Shown: positions 33,221 through 42,935, counted from the stretch's first letter. The stretch is 64,000 nucleotides of DNA from Candidatus Rifleibacteriota bacterium (GCA_029564115.1 JAKQQP010000233.1:62001-126000); one strand, 5' to 3'. Translations and numbers: made by a program. The notes: generated by a model from the letters alone, not told the origin.

Positions 33221-34201
33221 TTATTTTTTGTTTTTTTTGATCGAAAAAAACCTTCGGGCACCTTCGTGAAGCATCTCTTCTTCGAGCCCGGCCCTGCCTT
33301 CTTCGAATACCGGCCGCCCACCTGCTTGTCCGTGATCAGAAAACAGTGTCGGGTTACCATAAATCAGTCGCAGCATTGTCATAACTTCTTCGCGTGGCAG
33401 ACTTTCAACGCCGGCGAGCAATGCTCTGAACCCAATCGTTTGAACCGGCTCCTGCTGGCCCTTATACGATTCTTTGACTATGGTTTCGTTCGAAAAATAA
33501 GGGTAATCAGTAACCAGTTTTTCGCGAACGGCGGTTGGAATATTCACGAGCCTGACCGGTATTTTTGCTGCCAGTCGTGTTATACCATCAGCAGGAACGG
33601 CGCCAGCGTAATAAACTGCATCAACATAGCCATCGACCAGCGATTCGGTAGCACGGGTAAAACGCTCGTAGACAAAGGCGTAATCTTCGGGAGCCAGACC
33701 GGCGGCAGTTAATACAAGACGTACACTCGCTGCGCTACCGCTCTCTTTTTCACCAACTGCAATTTTTTTGCCTTTCAGATCTGTGATATCTCTGATTTCT
33801 GAATCTGACCGAACGACGATCTGTATCACCTCAGAATAAAGAGATGCCAGAACCCGCAGTTCGCGAAAACGACTGCCCGAAAAGTGGTGAGCACCATTGA
33901 ATGCCATCCAGGCAACATCGCTTTGCACGAGAGCAAGATCTATCTGACCACGTCTGAGATATTCGATGTTTGCCAGAGAACCCGCGGTTGGCTCGGCTAG
34001 AACGACCAGCCCTTTCATTCTGCTGCTCAACAGACGTGCAATCGAGTTTCCGACCGGGTAGTAAGTCCCGTTGATGCTTGCAGTGCCCATCGAATAGAAT
34101 TTTTTGATCAATCTCGCCTGGTAATCTTCTGCAGCAAGGCTACAGGACGCAGAACCCAGAAGCATCAGAACCGTCACCAAAATCATGTTTTTCAGATTCA
34201 T
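33221..34201 (-). CDS. TAXI-family solute-binding protein (TRAP-type receptor)
   Basis: A 326-residue exported binding protein with a signal peptide (MNLKNMILVTVLMLLGSASC, then SLAAED). The segments FYSMGTASINGTYYPVGNSI, RLLSSRMKGLVVLAEPTAGS, IEYLRRGQIDLALVQSDVAW and DLKGKKIAVGEKESGSA are hallmarks of TAXI (TRAP-associated extracytoplasmic immunogenic) receptors, which bind carboxylates such as glutamate. No TRAP permease (DctM/QM type) is encoded beside it. Instead it overlaps the upstream GGDEF-like sensor gene by four bases (ATGA), so it is likely a ligand-sensing partner rather than a transport component. The Cys at the signal-peptide end might act as a lipobox, but the context is weak. 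Confidence 0.92.
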   Translation of the reverse strand: MNLKNMILVTVLMLLGSASCSLAAEDYQARLIKKFYSMGTASINGTYYPVGNSIARLLSSRMKGLVVLAEPTAGSLANIEYLRRGQIDLALVQSDVAWMAFNGAHHFSGSRFRELRVLASLYSEVIQIVVRSDSEIRDITDLKGKKIAVGEKESGSAASVRLVLTAAGLAPEDYAFVYERFTRATESLVDGYVDAVYYAGAVPADGITRLAAKIPVRLVNIPTAVREKLVTDYPYFSNETIVKESYKGQQEPVQTIGFRALLAGVESLPREEVMTMLRLIYGNPTLFSDHGQAGGRPVFEEGRAGLEEEMLHEGARRFFSIKKNKK

Positions 34202-36270
34202 TGTTCCGGATCCTTTCTCTGCCAGGTTGTGGTCACATTGCCGGTTTTGCGGCTGGTTTCCAGAGCCTCGTTAACACGTTCAACAAACTGGTAATGACGT
34301 TCAACAGAGTTTTCATACTGACAAATGCCAATACTGACCGTCACGTTGAATTCGAATTCATCGCGTTTTATCTGGAAAGCGGCGATCCGTTCGCGCAATC
34401 TTTCGGCAAAAATAAGCGACTGTTCGGCGCTTGTATGGGCAAGAATCGCCGCCATTTCATCGTTACCTGTACGGGCGGTAATGTCAGTGGCCCGCACCGA
34501 ATCACGCAAAATTCTGGCAATTTCAAACAGCGTCACTTCTGCAGCGGTAGCCCCGTATTTTTCGGGTAACCGGGCAAAACCATCGACGGCAAAAACCACC
34601 AGAGTCAATGGAAAGGCGAAGCGACGGGCTCTTTTAATTTCATCCTCGAGCCTGATCTCAAAAAACTTCTTTACATAGAGTTCTGTCTGGCCGTCGATAA
34701 TTGACAGCTCATGCAAGCGGGCATTATCTATGGACATCGCCATCTGGTTGGCTATGGCCAGAAGCAGATCGAGATCTTCAGAGGTAAAAGCCCGGCTGTT
34801 CGAACGATCAGCAAGATTGATGACCCCCATGGTATTACCATGCACGGTCAATGGCACAGAGATCAAGGTCTCCGGGGGGCGGGTGCCGGTGCTGCTGTCG
34901 TAATTTTTGAACCGCTCGTCGGAGCGGCAGTCCATACAAAGAATTGCGTCACCTGTTCTGGCCACTTCACCGGCGATACCTTCGCCGACTTTCAGAGCAA
35001 ATCTTTGCTGCGGTCTGCTGTCGGCTTCGTCGCCAGACACATCCGCCTTGCCGGTTTCTGTGTTAACGGCAGCTTTGAAGCTTTCAACGCGCAACAGGCT
35101 GCGATCTTCATTCAGAAGCATGATCGAGCCACGTCGAGCCTGAAATATCTCTACCAGATGTTCTAGACAACCATCGAGCGCCTGCTGATAGGTGGCAGAA
35201 GTATTGATCAGCTGAGTTACCCTGTATAAAGCACTCAATTCAGTAACTTTTTTTCTGATGCGCCGGCTCATGTTGTTGAAACAGCCTGCAAGAAAACCAA
35301 GCTCATCACTGCGATCGATATTAACCGTCACCTCGAGGTTTCCCTCGCTGAGCTCGTTGGCTTTTTTTGCAATCTCTATTACCGGGCTGGTCATCCTGAC
35401 GCTGAACCAGGTTGCCAGCATAAAAGCCACGATTGACAGCAGAATGACAAATTTAAAAGTTTTCTCACCAATAGAACGCGCCACGGCGTAAACCTCGCCA
35501 GCATTCTGAAAAACGAAAATTCTCAGGCCATAATGTAGAATTGGCAAAGAAATGGCAATCTGTGGGGGCATGCCATTACGCCTGGGCAGAAGATCGTAAG
35601 CCCCGCAAGGCTTTTCCATGAGATCCGAAATGAGTTCTTTCGGGAAATCGGGCTGTTCCAGTATATTTTCACCATTCTGAGTCACCAGAAAATAACGAAA
35701 GTTAGTGCCAAAAGTTATGCCTTCAAGCGATTTACGCAGCTTCAAAAATGATATGGTTGAAATTACCGAAGCCCCTTGAGGAGAATCGGGGACAAGAGCT
35801 TTTACGTGAAAAGCTTCGGGCGAAAACATTATATTCTGCGGCGATACGGCCAGAAGCTGTTCCGGCACCGAGAGAGCCGTGATTGAAGATTGCTCTGGCT
35901 TTGAATGAGCAAGCAAAGTACCGTCAGAAGCAACAAGAACCAGGCGGTCAACATATTCATAAGCCTGATCGAGCTGCTGCAGAGATTTTATTGCGCCTTC
36001 CGCGGCTGGCTCATTCAGGCGGGCATCGGCCGCCACATAACGGGTAAGTTCATCGTAAACGCTGACGTATTGGTCTACTTCATATTTTACTTGCTGAAAA
36101 GCCTGGATATTGCCTTCTATCAGAATGTCGCGGGCAATTTCGCCGAGTATATTGAATGAATAAAGGCCCAGCGAAAGTAATGGAAAAATCGCCAGCATAA
36201 AAATGCCAAGCCAGGCTCTGACTTTTATGCTTCTGAAAAAACCGGGTTGTGCGCCTGTGTTTTCACTCAT
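34198..36270 (-). CDS. Membrane sensor with HAMP, GAF and degenerate GGDEF domain
   Basis: A 690-residue protein. Order: an N-terminal helix (about 20-40), a periplasmic sensor domain (Cache-like, about 45-280), a second helix (about 285-305), HAMP (MTSPVIEIAKKANELSEGNL), GAF (about 365-510, with RRGSIMLLNEDRSLLRVESF and LISVPLTVHGNTMGVINLAD) and a C-terminal GGDEF fold (LYVKKFFEIRLEDEIKRARR, FAVDGF, ending VSIGICQYE). The signature is GNDEM at 601-605: the second Gly is Asn and Phe is Met, so diguanylate cyclase activity is doubtful. The inhibitory-site motif RATD (592-595) is kept. ATG at 36270 follows AGGAAA. The TAXI gene follows with a four-base overlap, suggesting the periplasmic domain reads the TAXI protein. 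Confidence 0.85.
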   Translation of the reverse strand: MSENTGAQPGFFRSIKVRAWLGIFMLAIFPLLSLGLYSFNILGEIARDILIEGNIQAFQQVKYEVDQYVSVYDELTRYVAADARLNEPAAEGAIKSLQQLDQAYEYVDRLVLVASDGTLLAHSKPEQSSITALSVPEQLLAVSPQNIMFSPEAFHVKALVPDSPQGASVISTISFLKLRKSLEGITFGTNFRYFLVTQNGENILEQPDFPKELISDLMEKPCGAYDLLPRRNGMPPQIAISLPILHYGLRIFVFQNAGEVYAVARSIGEKTFKFVILLSIVAFMLATWFSVRMTSPVIEIAKKANELSEGNLEVTVNIDRSDELGFLAGCFNNMSRRIRKKVTELSALYRVTQLINTSATYQQALDGCLEHLVEIFQARRGSIMLLNEDRSLLRVESFKAAVNTETGKADVSGDEADSRPQQRFALKVGEGIAGEVARTGDAILCMDCRSDERFKNYDSSTGTRPPETLISVPLTVHGNTMGVINLADRSNSRAFTSEDLDLLLAIANQMAMSIDNARLHELSIIDGQTELYVKKFFEIRLEDEIKRARRFAFPLTLVVFAVDGFARLPEKYGATAAEVTLFEIARILRDSVRATDITARTGNDEMAAILAHTSAEQSLIFAERLRERIAAFQIKRDEFEFNVTVSIGICQYENSVERHYQFVERVNEALETSRKTGNVTTTWQRKDPEQ

Positions 36271-36380
36271 CTTGGTTTCCTGAGATATAGATTCTTCCAC
36301 TGCAGTTTAATAAAAAAGCAGACTGCAAGTAAAGCTTTATCGTGTTGGTTGAACTGCCGCCATCATTCGTCGTGCCAGGT

Positions 36381-39300
36381 TCACCCCGACGCCCGGTCTG
36401 CTCCCGTCAACTGGAAAACTTTCAGCGGCAATGTCTTACCCTTCAATTCAATTTCGCCATACTCTCTCGCCAGAAATTCTCCCGGCAGAATTTCATAAAC
36501 ATTCTGCGAAATAAGACAACGCCCGAATCTGAGCTTTTCAGCCTGCCCGGCAATACGAGCGGCGGTATTCACGGCGTCGCCAATAATGGTGAAATCTCGT
36601 TTTTCACCGACTCCTAGAAAGCCGGTAATCACTTCGCCGCAATTCATACCGATTGCCACCGGAAAAGTCAGATTGCCGAGTTTTTCTGCATTCAGAATTT
36701 CGCTGGCAGCACGACAGGCAGCGGTGACGGCAACTTTTCGATCTACCTCGGAATTAAAGACGGCGAGAATCTTATCGCCAATTATTTTGTCGATATCACC
36801 ACCATGCTGCATTAACAGGCGAGACACACTCGTTACATGTGATTTAAGGTCCCCCATCAACTGCCCGACCGGCATTCCGCCGGCCCAGGTCGTAAAGTCA
36901 GGAATACCAATATAAACAATCACATATTCTGCCTTGTCACTGGTCTCAGTGCGTTCATGCAACGAAACTTTCAGAGCGGCCTTCGACAGCATTCTGCCCA
37001 TCAGCATCTTTTCTTCAAGACCCTTCATCATCGAATCAAATGAAGAGCAAAGAACGCCGAGTTCGTCAGATCTTTCTATCTGCAGCCGGAAAGCGTAATT
37101 TTCCCGGCCCGCCTGCCGCATACCCTCCATTAGCCCAGCCACCGGCACAAGTATGTCTGCCGCAACATTACGGGCAATAAGAAGAATTAGAAGCAGAGAT
37201 ATCAACAAAAGTGCATTGAATAGCGTTCTATTGTGCTCTATTGCACTGCGGATCGGCTTTTCTGGAGCCATGGCAATCAACATCGATGTAATTTGAGCGA
37301 CACCGGGTCGTCCTTCTACAAGCCAATCCTGGTCATCGTAATTTATCTTGCGGGCAATGGGAAGGTTGGATGAAGAAATCATCGCTGCAATCGAAGTTAT
37401 GGAATGCCTGAATTTCGAGTCTAATCCGGAAAATACGTTTCCATAGCGATGCGCCTCGACAGGCAAAATTTTGTAGGCACCACGATAGTTGCGTGCAACT
37501 CTGTTTAAAAAACCGTCATAATCGAGCAAAACCATCCAGACAATGATAAATTCAGGGTCCCGGATCGATGGAACTGGATAAATGACTATTCCGACGGTTC
37601 CAGAAAGAACATCGAGTAGAATCGGCAGTCCTAGACCATGCGAGAGCTTAATGAACGAATCATCGCCGAACATGGATCTTACAGTCTGCAAAGCCGTTTC
37701 TACCATAATAGATCCCGCCATTTCTTTCGCGCCATCGTCTTCCATGCTTAGTCTTTCGCTGCGGCGCCGAATTATGCTTCTGGCAATCTGGCCGAGCATG
37801 TTGCCAAACTGCGTCGCTTCTTCCCTGCCAGCGCCCGAGCTGGCAAAATTCCAGCCGCCCTTTCCTGCCATGGCAATATCTCTGGGAAGAAAATTGAAAA
37901 CATTCCGGTCGAGCCTTTCAGCCTTCGTGTGCCACGAATCGGTCATTTTTTTGAGCTCAACCTTCAGTTGCTCAACTTCTGCCGACCCCGAGGCATTGTT
38001 GAGTAAAGAAACCATCTGTGCTAGTTCAGGCGAGAAAGTCCAGTCTTTGACCATTTTCCAGCCAACCGGCGTAGAAAAACTGTCGCGCAACTCGAACAAA
38101 TCGATAAAACGCTGCAGATCATTTTTTTCCTGAGATATCCTGGCGTTGTAATCTTCAAGCAAATAAAGTTCAGAAACAAAGAACACTGTTATCAGCGGAG
38201 TTACGGCGGCTACGAGCAAGGTGAGCCAGAGCTTGGCCGCTATCGACCGGTTAATTGGCGATCTGCCAGTCACGACTCTGAACCAGGCAAAAAACAGGAC
38301 CAGACCTGCAAGAACAGCTCCAGGCAAAAGTGCCCGTCGCAGAACGGTTTTTTTTGCATTTGTCGGCGCCGCGACAATCAAAGTTTTTGCAACGCCCTCG
38401 ACAATGAACTTGTCCTCGTTGATCACGTAGTTCACGGGCGTAGAAATACTGTCAGAAGCAGCACTGGCGAAAAAATCTTTCAGGTCGGCCGGCAGGGAAT
38501 CTGGCGAAGCCAGCTTGTCATGACCGGATCTTATGACAACAAATCTGCCAGCATCGGAATAACCGTCGGCAAGTAACTGCGGCGAACCCTTCAGCTGGTC
38601 AATTTGTGCGGTAAACATAACCAGGCCAACACGTTCACCATCGCGTAAAATATAGTCACAAAACAGATACTCGGCATTGCCATCGATGCTGACTTCTGCA
38701 GTTCGATTCATGAACTCGTAAAGAAACACTGAATTGTCGAACTTATCGCCAAAAACATGGCGGGCAAAATTTTCAGGCAGACCTCCGTAACGGGCCTTCC
38801 AGCCGGGAACATCAACATACCTGCGCATAATAGCTAGTTTAGTTAAATCTGGCAGTGATGACTGAGCAAAACCCTTGTTATAAATGACGTCAGCACGCAA
38901 AGACTCCTGGTTTTCGGCATTGAATGGCGGGTAGAAAAACACCAGACTGCGCGAAGGCCGACCAGCGTCTTCACGTATCGTCAACAGAGTCTTCTCGAAC
39001 TTTTCCGGCAAACTGGCATCGTTAAGATTTCCAGCCCCGACAACACCCTCAAACATAAGCTGTAACCGCCGGCACTGGTTCTCAAAAGCGATTTTTTCAA
39101 CCTTTTCGCACTTCAACTGTTCGATCAGGCGTATATTTTCAGCGGTAAGAATAGCAGTCTGGCTTTTCAACTGAGCCTCATGCAGAATATCGTTGCCCCA
39201 GACAAAACTACCTATGACGAGAGCGATAAAAACTGCTCCAAAAACAAACGCTCCGGCAGTATTCAGCCCACCGTTCTGCCCCGCCTCAATTTTAAGCTGG

Positions 39301-42300
39301 TCCTTTTCAGAACTGGCAGCGGACTCCTCGGCATTTTCTGCAGCACTCTTTTCTTTGTCGGCATTCTCGCTACCAGCAGCAGAAAATTCGGGAATATTGC
39401 CCAGTTCCTCGAGCATAAAAGCAGAATCGCCTGTTCTGGCAAACCTCAAACCACGATTACGCAGTTTTAAAGCTATTCCTTCGTCAACGATGAGGGGAAA
39501 CGCCGGGTTGTTGCGGGAATAGCTCTCGAGAAGCGCCGCCTTTTTCAGCGGTTCACCGATGATGGCGTAGTCGAGCCTGGTATCGAGACTGCCGATGCTT
39601 CCCGAGAACATGGTTCCCTGGGCAAGCCCAACACCAATCTGGTATCTGAACAGCTTATTTTTGCCACGGCGGCGGTTGATCTGCATCAGTTTGACAATCA
39701 TCAGCGAAGCGGCGTTAAAAGCTCGCTCAGAAGCAGAGGCTTCGGCTTCTGGCTCTTCGGGAAACACCGCTTCGATAGCATCACCGATAAATTTATAGAT
39801 TCTGCCGCCATGCTCAGAAATAATTCTGGTCATTTCTGCAAAATGCTCGTTCAAAAGCTCGGTGACAACATGTGGAGGGTACTGCTCACACATGCCGGTA
39901 AAATTTCTTATATCCGAAACCATCGCCACTCCCTCGAAAGACGAGGTGTCAGAAATTTCTCCGCCAACTTCCAGTTTTGCTATGGCTTCAACAGCATGGT
40001 CGGAAATGAGCGTCGCCAGTTTCTCTCTTTCGCGCAGCCCTCGAGCCATATTGGTAAATTCACCGCATAGTTGCCCCAACTCGTCAGGAGTATCGCTGAT
40101 AATTTCAATGTCGAGCTTTCCTGATGAGACTTTTCTTAGTGCTGCCTCGAGACCGACGATCGGGTCAAGGAAAAGACGGTTGGAAAGATAGCCACACCAG
40201 ATAACGACCACCAGCGCCAGACAAAGTATCAGACCCAGAATAAGCAAACGGTAGCCGACCGCCTGCTCGAGATCGAAGTGCTGGGTGCCTCCGGCGATGA
40301 TTGTGTTGTAATACTTTTTGGAAGGCAGAGCGACCAGTGAAAAGTTATCGTATTTGGCAATCGCATAACTGCCACGAAAAGAAGCCAGCTCCGCCAAAGA
40401 TCTGCTTTTGTCATGAAAACCTGCACCGGTATGCCGATTCGGCTTGAAAAGAGGTGAAAGCCCCTGCGGAGTCACTCTGTAAGCAGTGAACGAGAAGCCT
40501 GGGTTATTCAAGCCAAAATAGTCGACCGTATGCCTGAAGGTTTTTTCATCCAGGGCCTGGTCATCCCAGACAATAAAGATAACGAAACGTTCCAGGCCGT
40601 CGATCTTTATCAATTCATGCATCTGAGTGGCGGTAACGCCACCGACCTGCCTGGTTATGGCAAATGATCGCCTTCTATCTATTTCGGATATAAGATCGTT
40701 GCCACTCATTGAATTATAAGCTTCGACAGCAGTTCTCTGAGCGCCTGTCGGCTTGAATTCACGAAGTTTTTCAGCCGGATTGTTTGCCTGCATTTTATTA
40801 CGCAGAATGCTTACAAGAGGGAACTTGAACGCTTCAAAAGTCGGATCTGCCTCTGCTTTGGAATGCCCGCCATAAAAACGAACCCCTTCACCGACTTCAT
40901 CCATAATAGCAAAGCTCAAAAGTGGAAGCGGCTGTGGACGATCCTTAAACAGGCTGAACACACGCTCTCTGGCTTGTTCACTCATGCCGCCACGCGCTTT
41001 GAGAATTTCGTGCAGCTCTTTATCGACAACAACCTCGGCAAAAGCGGCCCTGTATTCATCGAGAATCTGGGCTTTGCGGGCATCAAACTGCCTGATACAG
41101 AACTGAAGCTGCGACACAGCTTCAAAATGATTTGAGCGACGATATTGCATGACATAGCCATAGGCCGAAATAAGCAACATGCTCACCGGCAGCGTCGCAG
41201 CCAGAAAATATGTCAGGGTAAAACGCCATTTCAGGCTTACATTTGGCCATAGACCAAGAATCAACCCGCGCAACAGCAATAAAACAAGCGCTCCGCCGGC
41301 AAAAACATTAACAAGAAAAAGCCAGAGAGGAGTTTCAGGCTTCGGCACAGCCGGCAAAAGCAAAACAGAAAGATGCGATGCCCGCCTTCCCAGAAATGAA
41401 AAAGCGATATAGTTACCCAGTTCAGTGATTGGCGGCATGCCGTCCTGAAGCCATTTTTTTATATCTTCTTCAGAAAGAGAAACTTTGCTCTCTATCCAGT
41501 CTCTGAAAATTATTGATTTCTGAAGAGGCGACTGAAATACCGTACCGCCAAAGCCTGCAAACAATGGGATAAAAGCACCGTAACCAATGCGCTGTTCCTT
41601 GAGATCCTTTAATGCCAGCAATTTTCCGGATGCATTAACTGAGTCTTCACTGCGGGTAAGCAAAAAAAAGCCGAAGGTCCCATGCCCCTCTGCTTCAAAA
41701 TAATCCCACAGAAAAAAATGCGGAAAAAACTTATAAAAAGCGAATGTCGGGCGGCCACGCTGAGTTTTGGCCATAATCTCAGATTTGGCTTCATTACCAA
41801 GCAGACCGGTCAGAATCGCTTCATTCTGTCTGACATTATTCGCAGAGATAGTCTCGTTGCGGTTAACACGAACCAGGTATTCAAACGAACGAATTAAAGC
41901 TCTTCTAACGAGTATTCCCTGAGTATGAGCATGGAGAAGGTCAGCTGCACCGGTTTCAGGTATTCTGAAGACAAAAAGCTCATATTCAGGAAACGGGTAA
42001 CTGAAAATCCTGTCGGATCTTTTCTTGAGATTGTCTACCAGCTGATCGGGCTTGAGACCGTTGGCAGCAAGCGATTTGAACGTTTCTACAAAAGCTCCGG
42101 CATGCCGCGAAAACTGATAAGTAAAATCGGCTCCGGCGGCAAGAGCTTCTACTTCCTGCTGCCCAAGCTCTTTTTGTTCCTGCTTCCGCCAGTGGTGGTC
42201 AATCCCCGTCAGAAAACTGTAAGCCAGGTTTAAGGCTATAAGCGGCAGAAAGCACAACAATACGGGCAAATACATGCCCGTACTTCGGTTTGAACGAACT

Positions 42301-42314
42301 GGTGTGCCGCTCAC
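36381..42314 (-). CDS. Giant adenylate cyclase with two sensor-HAMP-cyclase halves
   Basis: A 1977-residue membrane protein made of two homologous halves. Half 1: helix near 14-36, periplasmic region, helices near 330-350 and 366-388, a second periplasmic region, helix 688-708, HAMP 709-765, class III cyclase domain about 790-965. Half 2: helices near 1020-1040, 1328-1346 and 1362-1384, helix 1698-1714, HAMP 1715-1770, cyclase about 1793-1972. Domain 1 keeps metal ligands Asp801 and Asp845, Lys841 and Asp915, but the Asn/Arg transition-state positions are Lys924 and Leu928. Domain 2 keeps Lys1843, Asp1847, Asp1907, Asn1916 and Arg1920, but the first metal Asp is Gly1803. The Lys/Asp purine pair indicates ATP. 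GTG start at 42314 overlaps the upstream gene (GTGA). Confidence 0.95.
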   Translation of the reverse strand: MSGTPVRSNRSTGMYLPVLLCFLPLIALNLAYSFLTGIDHHWRKQEQKELGQQEVEALAAGADFTYQFSRHAGAFVETFKSLAANGLKPDQLVDNLKKRSDRIFSYPFPEYELFVFRIPETGAADLLHAHTQGILVRRALIRSFEYLVRVNRNETISANNVRQNEAILTGLLGNEAKSEIMAKTQRGRPTFAFYKFFPHFFLWDYFEAEGHGTFGFFLLTRSEDSVNASGKLLALKDLKEQRIGYGAFIPLFAGFGGTVFQSPLQKSIIFRDWIESKVSLSEEDIKKWLQDGMPPITELGNYIAFSFLGRRASHLSVLLLPAVPKPETPLWLFLVNVFAGGALVLLLLRGLILGLWPNVSLKWRFTLTYFLAATLPVSMLLISAYGYVMQYRRSNHFEAVSQLQFCIRQFDARKAQILDEYRAAFAEVVVDKELHEILKARGGMSEQARERVFSLFKDRPQPLPLLSFAIMDEVGEGVRFYGGHSKAEADPTFEAFKFPLVSILRNKMQANNPAEKLREFKPTGAQRTAVEAYNSMSGNDLISEIDRRRSFAITRQVGGVTATQMHELIKIDGLERFVIFIVWDDQALDEKTFRHTVDYFGLNNPGFSFTAYRVTPQGLSPLFKPNRHTGAGFHDKSRSLAELASFRGSYAIAKYDNFSLVALPSKKYYNTIIAGGTQHFDLEQAVGYRLLILGLILCLALVVVIWCGYLSNRLFLDPIVGLEAALRKVSSGKLDIEIISDTPDELGQLCGEFTNMARGLREREKLATLISDHAVEAIAKLEVGGEISDTSSFEGVAMVSDIRNFTGMCEQYPPHVVTELLNEHFAEMTRIISEHGGRIYKFIGDAIEAVFPEEPEAEASASERAFNAASLMIVKLMQINRRRGKNKLFRYQIGVGLAQGTMFSGSIGSLDTRLDYAIIGEPLKKAALLESYSRNNPAFPLIVDEGIALKLRNRGLRFARTGDSAFMLEELGNIPEFSAAGSENADKEKSAAENAEESAASSEKDQLKIEAGQNGGLNTAGAFVFGAVFIALVIGSFVWGNDILHEAQLKSQTAILTAENIRLIEQLKCEKVEKIAFENQCRRLQLMFEGVVGAGNLNDASLPEKFEKTLLTIREDAGRPSRSLVFFYPPFNAENQESLRADVIYNKGFAQSSLPDLTKLAIMRRYVDVPGWKARYGGLPENFARHVFGDKFDNSVFLYEFMNRTAEVSIDGNAEYLFCDYILRDGERVGLVMFTAQIDQLKGSPQLLADGYSDAGRFVVIRSGHDKLASPDSLPADLKDFFASAASDSISTPVNYVINEDKFIVEGVAKTLIVAAPTNAKKTVLRRALLPGAVLAGLVLFFAWFRVVTGRSPINRSIAAKLWLTLLVAAVTPLITVFFVSELYLLEDYNARISQEKNDLQRFIDLFELRDSFSTPVGWKMVKDWTFSPELAQMVSLLNNASGSAEVEQLKVELKKMTDSWHTKAERLDRNVFNFLPRDIAMAGKGGWNFASSGAGREEATQFGNMLGQIARSIIRRRSERLSMEDDGAKEMAGSIMVETALQTVRSMFGDDSFIKLSHGLGLPILLDVLSGTVGIVIYPVPSIRDPEFIIVWMVLLDYDGFLNRVARNYRGAYKILPVEAHRYGNVFSGLDSKFRHSITSIAAMISSSNLPIARKINYDDQDWLVEGRPGVAQITSMLIAMAPEKPIRSAIEHNRTLFNALLLISLLLILLIARNVAADILVPVAGLMEGMRQAGRENYAFRLQIERSDELGVLCSSFDSMMKGLEEKMLMGRMLSKAALKVSLHERTETSDKAEYVIVYIGIPDFTTWAGGMPVGQLMGDLKSHVTSVSRLLMQHGGDIDKIIGDKILAVFNSEVDRKVAVTAACRAASEILNAEKLGNLTFPVAIGMNCGEVITGFLGVGEKRDFTIIGDAVNTAARIAGQAEKLRFGRCLISQNVYEILPGEFLAREYGEIELKGKTLPLKVFQLTGADRASG

Positions 42315-42790
42315 TCGCCCCCCCCGGACTTTTTATTTCTGTCTGCATTACTGATCAAAAAATAAGTATCGATAAAAGAGGCAATATACAAATAAAAAGC
42401 CGCGTCCAGCCATTGATTGTTTTTCAGGTCGGCTTCAAGCTTCATGAGATTGTTCGTTCTGCCAGTTCGCATGGCTTTTGTTACTTCCTGCTGTATTTCA
42501 GGTACGATTTCGCCAGCATAAACCAGAAGACATGCAATGATAATTACACAAAAAACCAGACCGCGCATACGATAACCAAGCTTCCAGGCGCCAAGTCCCG
42601 GGCACAGCAGATTTAAAAACATAACTCTGGCCATCCCCGGCCGCGACGATGCCGCCTTCCTCTGGGAGTCTGCCGGCTTGTTTTTGGCCAGATCGGATCT
42701 GCAAAATGGGCAAACCAAAGCTTCCGGCTTGATCATTTCTGCGCACCAGGGGCATTTAACCCGCAACTCAGTATGCCTGTCGTCACTCAT
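42311..42790 (-). CDS. Zinc-ribbon membrane protein co-transcribed with the cyclase
   Basis: A 159-residue protein with an N-terminal double-CxxC zinc ribbon (VKCPWCAEMIKPEALVCPFC), a short polar linker and two or three membrane helices (ARVMFLNLLCPGLGAWKLGY, GLVFCVIIIACLLVYAGEIV, AAFYLYIASFIDTYFLI). It ends four bases inside the GTG start of the cyclase gene, so translation of the two is coupled. A role in assembling, anchoring or regulating the cyclase is inferred from this overlap only. Similar ribbon-plus-helices proteins elsewhere are uncharacterised. Confidence 0.7.
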   Translation of the reverse strand: MSDDRHTELRVKCPWCAEMIKPEALVCPFCRSDLAKNKPADSQRKAASSRPGMARVMFLNLLCPGLGAWKLGYRMRGLVFCVIIIACLLVYAGEIVPEIQQEVTKAMRTGRTNNLMKLEADLKNNQWLDAAFYLYIASFIDTYFLISNADRNKKSGGGE

Positions 42791-42935
42791 AATATCTTAA
42801 AAGCCGCCTCGACGGCAACAACGCCCAGTAATAAAATCTGTCCGCAATAGTCATTTATACTTTCACTATGGTGGCTAATCAATTTACCAGAAAACTTCAA
42901 TTGCTCAAACAATTATGACAGCCACGCCGCAAATT

